From the NCBI GenBank assembly GCA_944392225.1, contig CALXWB010000006.1:1-58748 (forward strand): a stretch of 58,748 nucleotides of DNA, read 5' to 3'. The notes under the pieces were generated by a model. That model was not told the origin of the DNA. It was given only the letters and a program-made list of their open reading frames with translations, and did not search any database. Positions 7,767 to 15,984 of the stretch are shown one piece after another; positions within the stretch are counted from its first letter, which is position 1; each line of letters starts with the position of its first letter. The stretch is from an uncultured Alphaproteobacteria bacterium. Its GTDB lineage: Bacteria; Pseudomonadota; Alphaproteobacteria; RF32; CAG-239. Both the position numbers and the translations under genes were made by a program.

Positions 7767-9164
7767 TCAGAACGGAAATTTTCCTCCAAATCCGCCGAAG
7801 TTTCCTCCAAACGGACCATTTTTCATTAACTGAGAAGCCAGCGGCGACTTCAACAATGAACCCATGCCGCCCAACTTACCCATCTTTTTCATCATGGTTG
7901 ACATTTGCTCATATGATTTGAGCAACTTGTTAACCTCGTGAACTTCAACTCCGGCACCCGAGGCAATTCTCTTTTTGCGAGATGCCTTGATTATGTCCGG
8001 ATTTTTTCTTTCGGCCTTGGTCATGGAAAGTATGATGGCTTCTTGCTTCTTGATTAAGCCATCAGATCCGGCTGCCTCAATTTGGCTTTTGAACTTGGAC
8101 AACCCCGGAATCATCCCGACGATTGAACCGATACTTCCCATATTTTGAATCTGGCGGAGCTGACCTAACATATCTTCCAAGTCAAACTTGCCTTTCATCA
8201 TTTTTTTTGCCATTTTTTCGGCTTCTTCGTGATCCACCTTTTCAATGGCTTTTTCAACCAAAGAGACAACGTCTCCCTGACCTAAGATTCGTCCGGCCAT
8301 ACGTTCCGGATGAAACTCTTCAATCTCGTCAATCTTTTCGCCCGTGCCCAAAAACTTAATCGGGACGCCGGCCACCATTTTCATGCTCAATGCGGCACCG
8401 GCTCTTGAGCTACCGTCCACTCTGGTCAAGACCAAACCGGTGATGCCGATTTGCTCGTTAAACTCTTTGGCCACGTTGCAGGCCTCTTGACCAATCATTG
8501 AATCGGCAACCAACAAAACCTCGGTCGGATTGGCGATTTTTTTAACCTCTTTAACCTCATCCATCAGCACTTGGTCAATTTGCAAACGGCCGGCCGTATC
8601 CAAGATGATGACATCATAGCCGCCTTTTTTGCCTTCGCTTAGCGCACGTTTGGTAATGGCTTCCGGCTTTTCGCCTTTAACAATCGGCAAACAAGCAACG
8701 CCGATTTTTTCTGCCAATTGCGCCAACTGCTCTTGCGCGGCCGGACGATAAATGTCCAAAGAGGCCAATAAAACTTTTTTCTTTCCCTTCAACTTGTTGG
8801 CAATTTTGGCAGATGTTGTGGTTTTGCCCGAACCTTGCAAGCCGACCATCAACACACAGACCGGCGGCACGGCTTTGAAATTGAGCTCACTGCCCTCTTC
8901 CGAACCCAAAAGTTTGACCAACTCGTCATGCACAATTTTGACAACCATTTGTCCCGGTTGAATGGATTTGACAACCTTTTCACCCAAAGCCTCAACCTTG
9001 ACCTTGGCAATAAAGTCTTTGACCACCGGCAAAGACACATCGGCCTCAAGCAAAGCAATGCGAATTTCGCGCATGGCTTCGTCAATGTCTTTTTCCGTCA
9101 ATACACCGCGTGATGTAATCTTGGAAAAAACCGAACCTAATTTATCTGTCAGAGCCTCAAAAAT
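7767..9164 (-). CDS. ffh: Signal recognition particle protein Ffh, apparent ATT start
   Basis: Ffh binds 4.5S RNA and targets nascent membrane proteins to FtsY. The NG domain has GLQGSGKTTTSAK (P-loop), DTAGR and TRVDG. The C-terminal M domain has methionine-rich helices and a Gly/Phe-rich tail. Homologues begin MFxxLxxxL. Here the matching frame reads FEALTDKLGSVFSKITSRG and the codon in the Met position (9162-9164) is ATT, with AAAGGA eight bases upstream. No ATG, GTG or TTG lies between it and the next in-frame stop about 30 codons upstream. A TTG at 9101 would delete 21 conserved residues of the N domain. I infer initiation at ATT (465 residues) with moderate confidence. Confidence 0.9.
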   Translation of the reverse strand: MFEALTDKLGSVFSKITSRGVLTEKDIDEAMREIRIALLEADVSLPVVKDFIAKVKVEALGEKVVKSIQPGQMVVKIVHDELVKLLGSEEGSELNFKAVPPVCVLMVGLQGSGKTTTSAKIANKLKGKKKVLLASLDIYRPAAQEQLAQLAEKIGVACLPIVKGEKPEAITKRALSEGKKGGYDVIILDTAGRLQIDQVLMDEVKEVKKIANPTEVLLVADSMIGQEACNVAKEFNEQIGITGLVLTRVDGSSRAGAALSMKMVAGVPIKFLGTGEKIDEIEEFHPERMAGRILGQGDVVSLVEKAIEKVDHEEAEKMAKKMMKGKFDLEDMLGQLRQIQNMGSIGSIVGMIPGLSKFKSQIEAAGSDGLIKKQEAIILSMTKAERKNPDIIKASRKKRIASGAGVEVHEVNKLLKSYEQMSTMMKKMGKLGGMGSLLKSPLASQLMKNGPFGGNFGGFGGKFPF

Positions 9165-9181
9165 TGTCTTATTCCTTTCAG

Positions 9182-9378
9182 GCAGGGCCTGAGCCCCACA
9201 CCACTTTACCTCTTGCCCCGTGTACCGCGATGCTCTCGCGACACTACACGAAACAAATACCTACACGTTGTTGCACGCAGGCGACGGCCTGAGCGAACAC
9301 CCTCTCACCCTCTTGCTCCGTGGACCGCGTTGCTCTCACATCACTTCCGCGAAAACAAGTGCCTACATACTATTGCAC
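9182..9378. repeat. GC-rich imperfect tandem repeat, two units of about 97-101 bp
   Basis: Unit 1 (9182 to about 9276) and unit 2 (about 9277-9378) each run in the same order: GCAGG, GGCCTGAG, CTCTTGC(C/T)CCGTG, ACCGCG(A/T)TGCTCTC, AAACAA, CCTACA, TTGCAC. Identity is about 70% by eye. The stretch is clearly richer in GC than its surroundings. Unit 1 contains the hairpin CGCGA-TGCTC-TCGCG. Sequence to about 9420 is similar in composition but not a clear third unit. It ends 18 bases before the apparent ffh start. No recognised RNA family or insertion sequence fits. Confidence 0.6.
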
Positions 9379-9719
9379 GCCAGTGTGCGAACCCTCGCTG
9401 ACTGGCGGCACTCCTTGGAGTGTTAAACGTTTCTCGTGCTTTTCACTTGGAAAAGTTGTTATGTTGCTGATTTTATAATTGGTTTTATTTTAAGAGTCAA
9501 GCTTAAAAATGCTTGTTTTTCAGACCGATTCTTTTTCTGCTTTTTCGATTCTTTTTTTATTTTAACCTCAATAATCGGTAAAATCTGTCATCTCATTGTT
9601 ATTTGTTGTTTTTTACAGAAAAAATAAAAATTCAACTTTTGTTTGGATTCGCCGGCAAAGTGTTAAACGAATCGTTAAAATTGTTACAAAAAATTTATCT
9701 TTTTTTACCGCTCAACCTA
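9379..9719. other. Stretch without a supported gene
   Basis: The first 40 bases continue the GC-rich repeat-like sequence. The rest (9425-9719) is AT-rich, with T-runs and pyrimidine-rich segments on the plus strand. Open frames here are short and have low-complexity, Phe-rich translations. I see no gene in it. Confidence 0.5.
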
Positions 9720-9747
9720 TTGACTTATAATCATTTTGTCCTAGAAT
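9720..9747 (+). promoter_or_regulatory. Candidate sigma-70 promoter
   Basis: TTGACT and TAGAAT are separated by 16 bases. Transcription would start about 35-40 bases before the short membrane-peptide frame at 9792. Confidence 0.45.
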
Positions 9748-9791
9748 CTGCTCATAACGTGAATTCTTATAGTAATAATTAATTATATAAT

Positions 9792-9911
9792 ATGGAAGCA
9801 TTATTTTTTGATTTAACAGAGATCCTGGGGGGATTTTTGTTTGGTCTGGTTCTTTTAATTGGGGCCATTCAATTGTTTTGGTCGCCAAAAGAGGAACTGA
9901 AAGATTATTGA
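9792..9911 (+). CDS. Possible 39-residue single-pass membrane peptide
   Basis: The frame starts at ATG and encodes MEALFFDLTEILGG, then a hydrophobic helix (FLFGLVLLIGAIQLF), then WSPKEELKDY before TGA. The topology (acidic N-terminus, one membrane span, charged tail) is typical of small bacterial membrane proteins. A sigma-70-like promoter lies about 45 bases upstream. There is no obvious Shine-Dalgarno sequence and I know no homologue. The surrounding 600 bases hold no other gene. Confidence 0.4.
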   Translation: MEALFFDLTEILGGFLFGLVLLIGAIQLFWSPKEELKDY

Positions 9912-9992
9912 GAATGTTTGACACTAAAGCCTTGAATTTTGTACGTTTCAGCTGACGTATTTTATTCAGGGCTTTTGTTGTTTTAAAAGCGC

Positions 9993-10028
9993 AAAAAAAG
10001 AACCGAACTCATCATTCGGTTCTTTTTT
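9993..10028. terminator. Bidirectional terminator downstream of gltX
   Basis: The stem AAGAACCGAA/TTCGGTTCTT with flanking A and T runs lies 13 bases after the gltX stop. It may also end plus-strand transcription from 9747. Confidence 0.85.
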
Positions 10029-10040
10029 ATTTACTCTAAT

Positions 10041-11468
10041 TTACAATCTTGCCAGGGCCTGATTGATACGATTTATCGTTTCTTCCTTACCCAAAATCAC
10101 GGCAATCTCGGTGGCACCGCCCGGCGTGGTTTCTTTGCCGGACAAGGCTATGCGTAACGGATACAAAATCTGTCCGTTTTTAACACCCAAAGTTTCAGCC
10201 AAAGCTTTCAGTTTTTCAAACAAAGCCTCATTGGTCCAAACATCAGCTTCTGCCAACACGGTTTTGGCTTCAGCTAAGGTCTTTTTGGCAACTTCAGCAT
10301 CACTCTTCATCTTTTTATTGAAATACAAATCATTAGAAAAATCTTTAACTTGCTCAATAAAATCTATCTGATTTGGAATATCGCCCAAAAACTCAACACG
10401 CGGCTGCAAAACCTTGCTCAAAAATTCTTCATCAATTTTTCTTGACAGACACTCTTTATAATAAGGTGCTGCTAATTTATGGAACTCTTCCAAGGGCAAA
10501 GCTCTGATGTAGCAACCGTTCATCCATGTGAGTTTGGTGATATCAAAAATGGCCGGAGATTTGTTCAATCTCTCCACGGAGAAGACTTTTTTCAACTCAT
10601 CAAGAGAGAAAATTTCTTGGTCGGTTCCAGGATTCCAGCCCAGCAAAGCAATATAGTTGATGATGGCTTCCGGCAGATAGCCTTTGGCGACCAAATCTTG
10701 GAAAGAGGCATCGCCGTTACGTTTGCTCAATTTATGCTGCGCATCTTTCATCACCGGCGGAACATGAACATATTGCGGGTGCTCCCAACCAAAATCTTCA
10801 TAAATCAGATTATATTTCGGGGTAGAAGAAATATATTCATTGCCTCTGACAACATGGGTGATTTCCATCAAATGGTCATCGACCACATTGGCAAAGTTAT
10901 AGGTCGGCAAACCGTCTGATTTGAGCAACACGCCTTCATCCAACTCATCATAATCAATTTCAATATCACCATAAACCTCATCATGATATTTGGATTTGCC
11001 GGTTTTGTTGATGGTTTGGCGAATGACATATGGCTCACCGGCTGCAACTCTTGCTTTGGCTTCTTCCAAGCTCAGATGTTTGCAAGGGTCTTGAAACTTG
11101 ATGTTTTGCTCTTCGTCTTTTTGTTCATCGGCATCTTCTTTAGAGCAGAAGCAATAGTGCGCACCGCCCAACTCAACCAATTTGTGCGCGTATTCGGCAT
11201 AGATGCTCTTTCTTTCCGATTGAATATACGGGCCGTATTTTCCGCCGATATCCGGGCCTTCATCCCAGTTCATGCCGACGCGTTTCAATGTGGCATAAAT
11301 GATATCGGTTGCACCTTCAACATAGCGTTTTTGGTCGGTATCTTCAATACGCAAAATAAAATCTCCGCCTTTTGCTTTGGCAATCAAATATTCATACAAA
11401 GCCGTGCGCAAATTGCCGATATGCATATAGCCCGTGGGACTTGGGGCAAAACGAGTTCTGGTTTTCAT
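10041..11468 (-). CDS. gltX: Glutamate--tRNA ligase
   Basis: This class I synthetase charges tRNA-Glu. The protein (475 residues from my chosen start) has the HIGH-type motif in RFAPSPTGYMHIGNLRTALY and the KMSKS-type motif as HKLSKRNG, with the anticodon-binding domain behind. I chose the ATG at 11468 (MKTRTRFAPSP) because GAAGG lies eight bases before it; a start five codons upstream would fall on the ribosome site. It lies 82 bases after recN on the same strand. Alphaproteobacteria often carry a second GltX acting on tRNA-Gln; only one copy is in this window. Confidence 0.96.
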   Translation of the reverse strand: MKTRTRFAPSPTGYMHIGNLRTALYEYLIAKAKGGDFILRIEDTDQKRYVEGATDIIYATLKRVGMNWDEGPDIGGKYGPYIQSERKSIYAEYAHKLVELGGAHYCFCSKEDADEQKDEEQNIKFQDPCKHLSLEEAKARVAAGEPYVIRQTINKTGKSKYHDEVYGDIEIDYDELDEGVLLKSDGLPTYNFANVVDDHLMEITHVVRGNEYISSTPKYNLIYEDFGWEHPQYVHVPPVMKDAQHKLSKRNGDASFQDLVAKGYLPEAIINYIALLGWNPGTDQEIFSLDELKKVFSVERLNKSPAIFDITKLTWMNGCYIRALPLEEFHKLAAPYYKECLSRKIDEEFLSKVLQPRVEFLGDIPNQIDFIEQVKDFSNDLYFNKKMKSDAEVAKKTLAEAKTVLAEADVWTNEALFEKLKALAETLGVKNGQILYPLRIALSGKETTPGGATEIAVILGKEETINRINQALARL

Positions 11469-11550
11469 CTTTTTTACCTTCAATTAAAATTGATACATAA
11501 AATTGAATTCAACATAAAACAAATTTATTTCCTTGCCAAGCTAAATCTGT

Positions 11551-13224
11551 TTATGCCGATTTTGAGTTGATTAAAATGTTGGCGGCGGCTCTGGCCTCAT
11601 CAGTTATCACTTCTCCGGCCAACATGCGGGCAATTTCTTCTTGTCTTTCAGCGGCGGAAAGCTCATGCACATAGGTTGTGGTGACGTTGTCTTTGGTTTG
11701 TTTTTCCACCTTGAAATGATGATTGCCCTTGCCGGCCACTTGCGGCGAATGCGTTACAACCATCACCTGAACACTGCCCGCCAAGCGTGCCAACCTTTCG
11801 CCAACGGCTTGAGCCGTGGCACCGCCGACACCGGCATCAACCTCATCAAAAATCATGGTGCCGATATTGGAAGATGCGGCCAAATTGACTTTCAGGGCCA
11901 GCATAAACCTTGCGAGCTCGCCGCCTGAGGCTATTTTGTTTATCGGGCCTTGCGGTGAATTTGGGTTGGTTGAAACCGTGAACATCACCCCATCCATGCC
12001 TAATTCGCTCCAACTATTTTCATCCAGCGGGGTAATCAAAGTCTCAAACTTGGCTTTTTCCATTTTGAGCGGTGATAATTCTGCCATCACACTCTTGTCT
12101 AAATTGGCAGCAGTTTTCTTTCTGGCTTGGCTTAACTCTTTTGCTTTGTTGATATATTCCAGCCTTTTTTCCTGCTCAAGCTTTCTTAAATTTTCCAAAC
12201 CTTCTTCACCGAACTCAATTTGTCCCAAACGTTTTTGAAAATCAGCCAAAACTTTGGGCAGCTCACTCACGCTGACTTGATGTTTGCGTGCCAAGTCTTT
12301 AAGCATATAAAGTCTGCTCTCAATATTTTCCAGCTCATTTGTGTTCATGGAAATGTTTTCCGAGGCGGCCTCTATTTGATTTATGGCTTCAGAGGCCTCA
12401 ATCAGCGCACTATCCAGTGCGGCAATGATGTCATCATATTTGCCCTCAACATGGCTGGCGGCCTTGTCCATGGCGGCTTGTGCATGGCGCAAAGCGGAAG
12501 GAACATCGTTTGTTTGCGTCAAAGCATTATAAGCATATGACAAACTCTCTATGATTTTTTCGGCGTTCATCAGCTCGGAGCGGCGATTGCTCAGCTCTTC
12601 TTCCTCACCTTCATAGGTATTGGCTGCCTCAAGCTCTTTGACCCAATGGCGCAAATTTTCTTCATCTTCTTTAGCTTTGACGATCTCTGCCTCGGCCTCG
12701 GCTCTTTGCTTTTTGGCTTGTTTATAGGCCGTGTATGCCTCTTTCACGGCTTGCAACAAATCTTTATATAAGCCGTAAGAATCCAACACGGATAAATGAT
12801 TGGCCGGGTTGAGCAAACCTTGATTATCAAACTGTCCATGCACCTCGACCAAATATTTGCCGATTTCTTTGAGCAACTTCAAGCTTATCGGTTGATCATT
12901 GAGAAAGATTTTGCCTTTGCCGTCTTGCCCCAGTGTGCGCTTGATGACCAAATCGCCATCACATTCCAGCTCGTTATCGGCAAAAATTTGCCATAGCGGA
13001 CTATCTTTTTGCGGCATATCAAAAACCGCTGTCACGCTTAATTTGTCTTCTCCCATACGAATCAATGAAGTTTCGGCCCGGTTGCCGATAACCAACCCCA
13101 AAGAATCGAGCAAAATCGATTTACCGGCACCGGTTTCCCCGGTCAAAACACTCAAGCCGGACTTAAAATCTAAGTCCAGCTTGTCGATTAACACAACATT
13201 GCGTATGGATAAAGATTGCAACAT
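11551..13224 (-). CDS. recN: DNA repair protein RecN
   Basis: RecN is an SMC-like ATPase acting in double-strand break repair. The 557-residue protein has Walker A GETGAGKS near residue 30, a long central coiled coil rich in E, K and A (about 160-370), then the ABC signature SGGELARF and Walker B DEVDAGVGG near the C-terminus. The start MLQSLSIRNVVLIDKL matches the family. It begins seven bases after the bamD stop, so the two are cotranscribed. No LexA-type site was seen immediately before it. Confidence 0.96.
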   Translation of the reverse strand: MLQSLSIRNVVLIDKLDLDFKSGLSVLTGETGAGKSILLDSLGLVIGNRAETSLIRMGEDKLSVTAVFDMPQKDSPLWQIFADNELECDGDLVIKRTLGQDGKGKIFLNDQPISLKLLKEIGKYLVEVHGQFDNQGLLNPANHLSVLDSYGLYKDLLQAVKEAYTAYKQAKKQRAEAEAEIVKAKEDEENLRHWVKELEAANTYEGEEEELSNRRSELMNAEKIIESLSYAYNALTQTNDVPSALRHAQAAMDKAASHVEGKYDDIIAALDSALIEASEAINQIEAASENISMNTNELENIESRLYMLKDLARKHQVSVSELPKVLADFQKRLGQIEFGEEGLENLRKLEQEKRLEYINKAKELSQARKKTAANLDKSVMAELSPLKMEKAKFETLITPLDENSWSELGMDGVMFTVSTNPNSPQGPINKIASGGELARFMLALKVNLAASSNIGTMIFDEVDAGVGGATAQAVGERLARLAGSVQVMVVTHSPQVAGKGNHHFKVEKQTKDNVTTTYVHELSAAERQEEIARMLAGEVITDEARAAANILINSKSA

Positions 13225-13231
13225 CTTTTAT

Positions 13232-13993
13232 TTATGCCTTTTTATCGGTCATTCCCTCTTCTATCACATCCATACCGCGCTTGGTCCATTTGCTCTTGGG
13301 ATAGTTATATTCCAAAACCTGATATGCTTTTTGCGCTTCGGTGTTCAAACCCAAAATGGTATAAATCTCCACTTGGCGATACAATGCTTCTTCAATTTGC
13401 GGGGTGGTTTGATATTGGTTAACCACGGTTGAAAAACGGTTCAATGCCGATAGATAATTTTCTTGTCCTAAATACCAGCGACCGATTGCCATTTCTTGTC
13501 CGGCCAAATGGTCCACCGTCAAATCCAGTTTCAAGCGGGCGTCTTTGGCATATTCCGAATTCGGGAAACGGATAATTACTTCTCTTAATGCTTGCAAAGC
13601 TTTTTGCGTGTTGCTTTGGTCTTGGCTGACATCGACAATTTGCTCATAATAGCACATGGCCTTGAGATAATAAGCATAAGCAATGTCTTTGTTGCCGGGG
13701 TGGAATTTGATGAATCTGTCCAGAGCGATAATCGAATCGTCATATTTTTTGTCTTTATAATAAGCATATGCCGCCATCAAGCGCGATTGTGTGGCCAAAG
13801 CCGAATATGGGTGTTCGAGCTCAACTTTTTCAAAGGTTTCCGCTGCTTTGGTATATGATGTTTTGTCCAGATATTCTTGTGCTTGCTGATACAATGCCTC
13901 GGCGGTTTTGGGTTCTTCTTTGGGGGTGGAGGAACATCCGCCAATAAAGCTCAAAGACAACATACATCCTACTATAAGCAGTGCTTTTTTCAT
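13232..13993 (-). CDS. bamD: Outer membrane protein assembly factor BamD
   Basis: BamD is the essential lipoprotein of the BAM complex that inserts beta-barrel proteins. Residues 1-20 form a lipoprotein signal with lipobox FIGGC and then SSTPKEEP. TPR-like helices follow (ALYQQAQEYLDKTSYTKAAETFEKVELEHPYS and later repeats), as in the family. I set the start at 13993 (MKKALLIVGC); the longer frame to 14038 overlaps lpxC and would bury the signal peptide. It starts 13 bases after lpxC and is followed closely by recN, a conserved alphaproteobacterial order. Confidence 0.94.
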   Translation of the reverse strand: MKKALLIVGCMLSLSFIGGCSSTPKEEPKTAEALYQQAQEYLDKTSYTKAAETFEKVELEHPYSALATQSRLMAAYAYYKDKKYDDSIIALDRFIKFHPGNKDIAYAYYLKAMCYYEQIVDVSQDQSNTQKALQALREVIIRFPNSEYAKDARLKLDLTVDHLAGQEMAIGRWYLGQENYLSALNRFSTVVNQYQTTPQIEEALYRQVEIYTILGLNTEAQKAYQVLEYNYPKSKWTKRGMDVIEEGMTDKKA

Positions 13994-14006
13994 CTCTATA
14001 ATCTCC

Positions 14007-14861
14007 CTACATAATCTCATAATTGCTTTTATCGGCAAAAAGTTTTTTCAACAGCTCGTTGGTATGGAAATGCCCGGTTTTGGCCGCTTTTAATCTGCCC
14101 AAAACATGATAACCCGATGTATATAAGTCACCGATGGCATCTAAAACCTTGTGGTTGACACATTCGTTTTCTACTCTGAAACCGCCCTCGTTTAAGATAT
14201 TTTCGCCATCCAAAACAACCGCATTTTCCAAACTGCCGCCCTTTATCAGCCCGATGGATTGCAAATAATCTACCTGATATTTTTCGCAAAAGGTGCGGCA
14301 AGGCGCAATTTTTTTGGCAAAAACCTGTTCATCAATATCGGCATCAAACTCCTGATGTCCAACAATTTTTGACGGAAACTCTATCATAAAATCAATATGC
14401 AGTTTTTCTGCCGGAGAAAGGCTGATTTGGTTGCCCTTATCATCAACAAAGGACACCTCTTTCAAAACTTTTAAAAATCGGCGCGGCGCATTTTGTGCAA
14501 CAAGCTTTTCTTTGCGCAAAATTTCATAAAAAATTTCGGCACTGCCGTCCATAATCGGCACTTCCGGGTTGTTGACCTCAATTAATGCATTATCAACGCC
14601 GACTATGGCCAAGGCACCCATCAAGTGCTCTATGGTTGAAACCAAATTGCCTTCTTTATCGCCTAAGCAAGAACAGTTTCTGGTATCTACAATATTGGAA
14701 TACAGGGCCTTAATTTCCGGCTTGTTTGGCAAGTCTACCCGCTTGAAAACAATACCGAAATTTTCCGGCGCCGGCTTGATGGTCAACACGGAAGCACAGC
14801 CCGAATGCAAACCAATTCCTTCTATTTTTAAATCTTTTGCCAAAGTTTGCTGCATTTGCAT
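14007..14861 (-). CDS. lpxC: UDP-3-O-acyl-N-acetylglucosamine deacetylase
   Basis: LpxC catalyses the committed step of lipid A synthesis, so the organism makes LPS. Zinc ligands are visible: His in STIEHLMGAL (near residue 79), and the His and Asp of HKVLDAIGDLY; a catalytic His lies in GHFHTNELL. GIGLHSG and the PIMDGSA motif are present. At 284 residues it is slightly shorter than E. coli LpxC (305). A GAGG ribosome site lies in the 30 bases between it and the RNase P RNA, so both could share a transcript. ftsZ, often upstream in the class, is absent here. Confidence 0.97.
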   Translation of the reverse strand: MQMQQTLAKDLKIEGIGLHSGCASVLTIKPAPENFGIVFKRVDLPNKPEIKALYSNIVDTRNCSCLGDKEGNLVSTIEHLMGALAIVGVDNALIEVNNPEVPIMDGSAEIFYEILRKEKLVAQNAPRRFLKVLKEVSFVDDKGNQISLSPAEKLHIDFMIEFPSKIVGHQEFDADIDEQVFAKKIAPCRTFCEKYQVDYLQSIGLIKGGSLENAVVLDGENILNEGGFRVENECVNHKVLDAIGDLYTSGYHVLGRLKAAKTGHFHTNELLKKLFADKSNYEIM

Positions 14862-14892
14862 GGTTCAAATAACCTCTTTAAAAAAATTTATA

Positions 14893-15280
14893 TTCAGGCG
14901 GCCTATAAGCCGGGTTCTGTATTTTGTTCTACTTTGCAGCACAACAAAACGATAGCTATTCATCTGGGCAAGATGTCACCATCTTGCTCGTCGCGACCTA
15001 CCTCTGGAGTGGGTTGGAAACACCCCGCACAACTTTTTAATAAAAGCCCTCCTAACTTGGTCTTGCTTCAAATAGGGTTTACCTGGCCAAAACCGTTGCC
15101 GGCTTTGCGGTGAGCTCTTACCTCGCCTTTTCAACCTTACCGCGAACAAGCCGCGGCGGTAATTTTCTGTGGCACTTTCCCTTGGGTCGCCCCAGCCAGA
15201 CGTTATCTGGTATTTTGTTTCCATGAAGCCCGGACTTTCCTCGCCGGTTGCCCGACGCAGCTATCCGACCGCCTATTTCA
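14893..15280 (-). ncRNA. rnpB: RNase P RNA (type A)
   Basis: Read on the minus strand, the conserved 5' core GAGGAAAGTCCGGGCTTC and the 3' core with ACAGAACCCGGCTTATAGG are unmistakable. The terminal P1 stem pairs AGGCGG at the 5' end with CCGCCT at the 3' end. A central AGGGTTTA-type element and an AGAGGTAGGTCG-like segment are also present. The RNA cleaves 5' leaders from pre-tRNAs. Ends are estimated from P1 and may be off by several bases. Confidence 0.95.
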
Positions 15281-15409
15281 AACTCTAAACATATAAAAAA
15301 TAAAAGCAAGTTTATTTATTCAATTTATTTAAAAATTATCCCCATTTTTTTATTTTTTTCTATCTCCCTGCCAGCAACAGTTTGCTCTTTTCTTATTCTT
15401 TTTTCTTTA

Positions 15410-15424
15410 GAACAAACATAGAAC
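15410..15424. promoter_or_regulatory. Possible LexA/SOS box (GAAC-N7-GAAC)
   Basis: GAAC, seven bases, GAAC matches the direct-repeat LexA site known in alphaproteobacteria (GTTC-N7-GTTC on the other strand). It lies 96 bp before mraZ, in the space between rnpB and mraZ. About one such match is expected by chance in a window this size, so only its position makes it notable. Confidence 0.35.
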
Positions 15425-15445
15425 AATTAATAAAATGCTAAATTT

Positions 15446-15470
15446 TTCCATTGATTCCCACAATTTCCCA
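15446..15470. promoter_or_regulatory. Candidate MraZ operator, three 10-bp repeats
   Basis: On the minus strand the pattern is TGGGA-N5-TGGGA-N5-TGGAA, a near match to the known MraZ site (three TGGGN repeats with 5-base spacers). It lies about 50 bases upstream of the mraZ start, fitting autoregulation of the operon. Confidence 0.7.
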
Positions 15471-15519
15471 TGATATACCATATACATGTTTTGATTCTAA
15501 GAAAAAAGGCAGAAAGACA

Positions 15520-15984
15520 GTGAGAAAGACTTTTCTCTTTATGGATACAATCTCTAACAAGGTGGACGCAAAAGGCCGCGTCTCCCTGCCTGCCGATTAT
15601 CGCGCCATTGTTAAAGACCTATCCAGCGAGATTGTCTGCTATCGCAGTCTTTCTCTGCCTTGCATTGAAGGTTGCTTGGAAGAAACTTTGGATAAGCTGG
15701 CCTCTGATATCGAAACCTCAACAGATTTCTTTTCCGAGACACAAGACAACCTCACCAACCTCATTTTCGGCGATGCCAAACGTTTTCCTTTTGATTCTAC
15801 CGGGCGTATTCTCCTTTCCGAAAAGCTCTTAAAACATGCGCAAATCACAACCGAGGCCGTGTTTGTCGGCAAGGGGAGAAAGTTCCAAATTTGGAACCCT
15901 GAAAATTGGGAAAAAGAAGAGGCTCGCATTCGCGCCGAGGCTTTGAAAAATCGCCCCTCTTTGCAACCCAAGGAGGAACGCTGA
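15520..15984 (+). CDS. mraZ: Transcriptional regulator MraZ
   Basis: MraZ is a ring-forming DNA-binding protein with two SpoVT/AbrB-like domains that controls the division and cell wall cluster. The first copy shows SNKVDAKGRVSLPADYRAI, the second FPFDSTGRILLSEKLLKHA. I chose GTG at 15520: it places FLFMDTISNKVD in the position of the usual FLSTFxNKVD and has AAGGCAGAAAG upstream (154 residues). ATG at 15541 is an alternative. The stop overlaps the rsmH start (TGATG). Three TGGGA-type repeats lie upstream. Confidence 0.92.
   Translation: MRKTFLFMDTISNKVDAKGRVSLPADYRAIVKDLSSEIVCYRSLSLPCIEGCLEETLDKLASDIETSTDFFSETQDNLTNLIFGDAKRFPFDSTGRILLSEKLLKHAQITTEAVFVGKGRKFQIWNPENWEKEEARIRAEALKNRPSLQPKEER

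Noticed and set aside
9213-9426. Two overlapping plus-strand frames (62 and 68 codons) across the GC-rich repeat
   Set aside because: Arg/His/Leu-rich translations come from the repeat composition; two frames are open at once and neither has a ribosome site.
9663-9678. TTAA-N8-TTAA, possible CtrA box
   Set aside because: The spacing is eight, not seven, and no cell cycle or flagellar gene follows.
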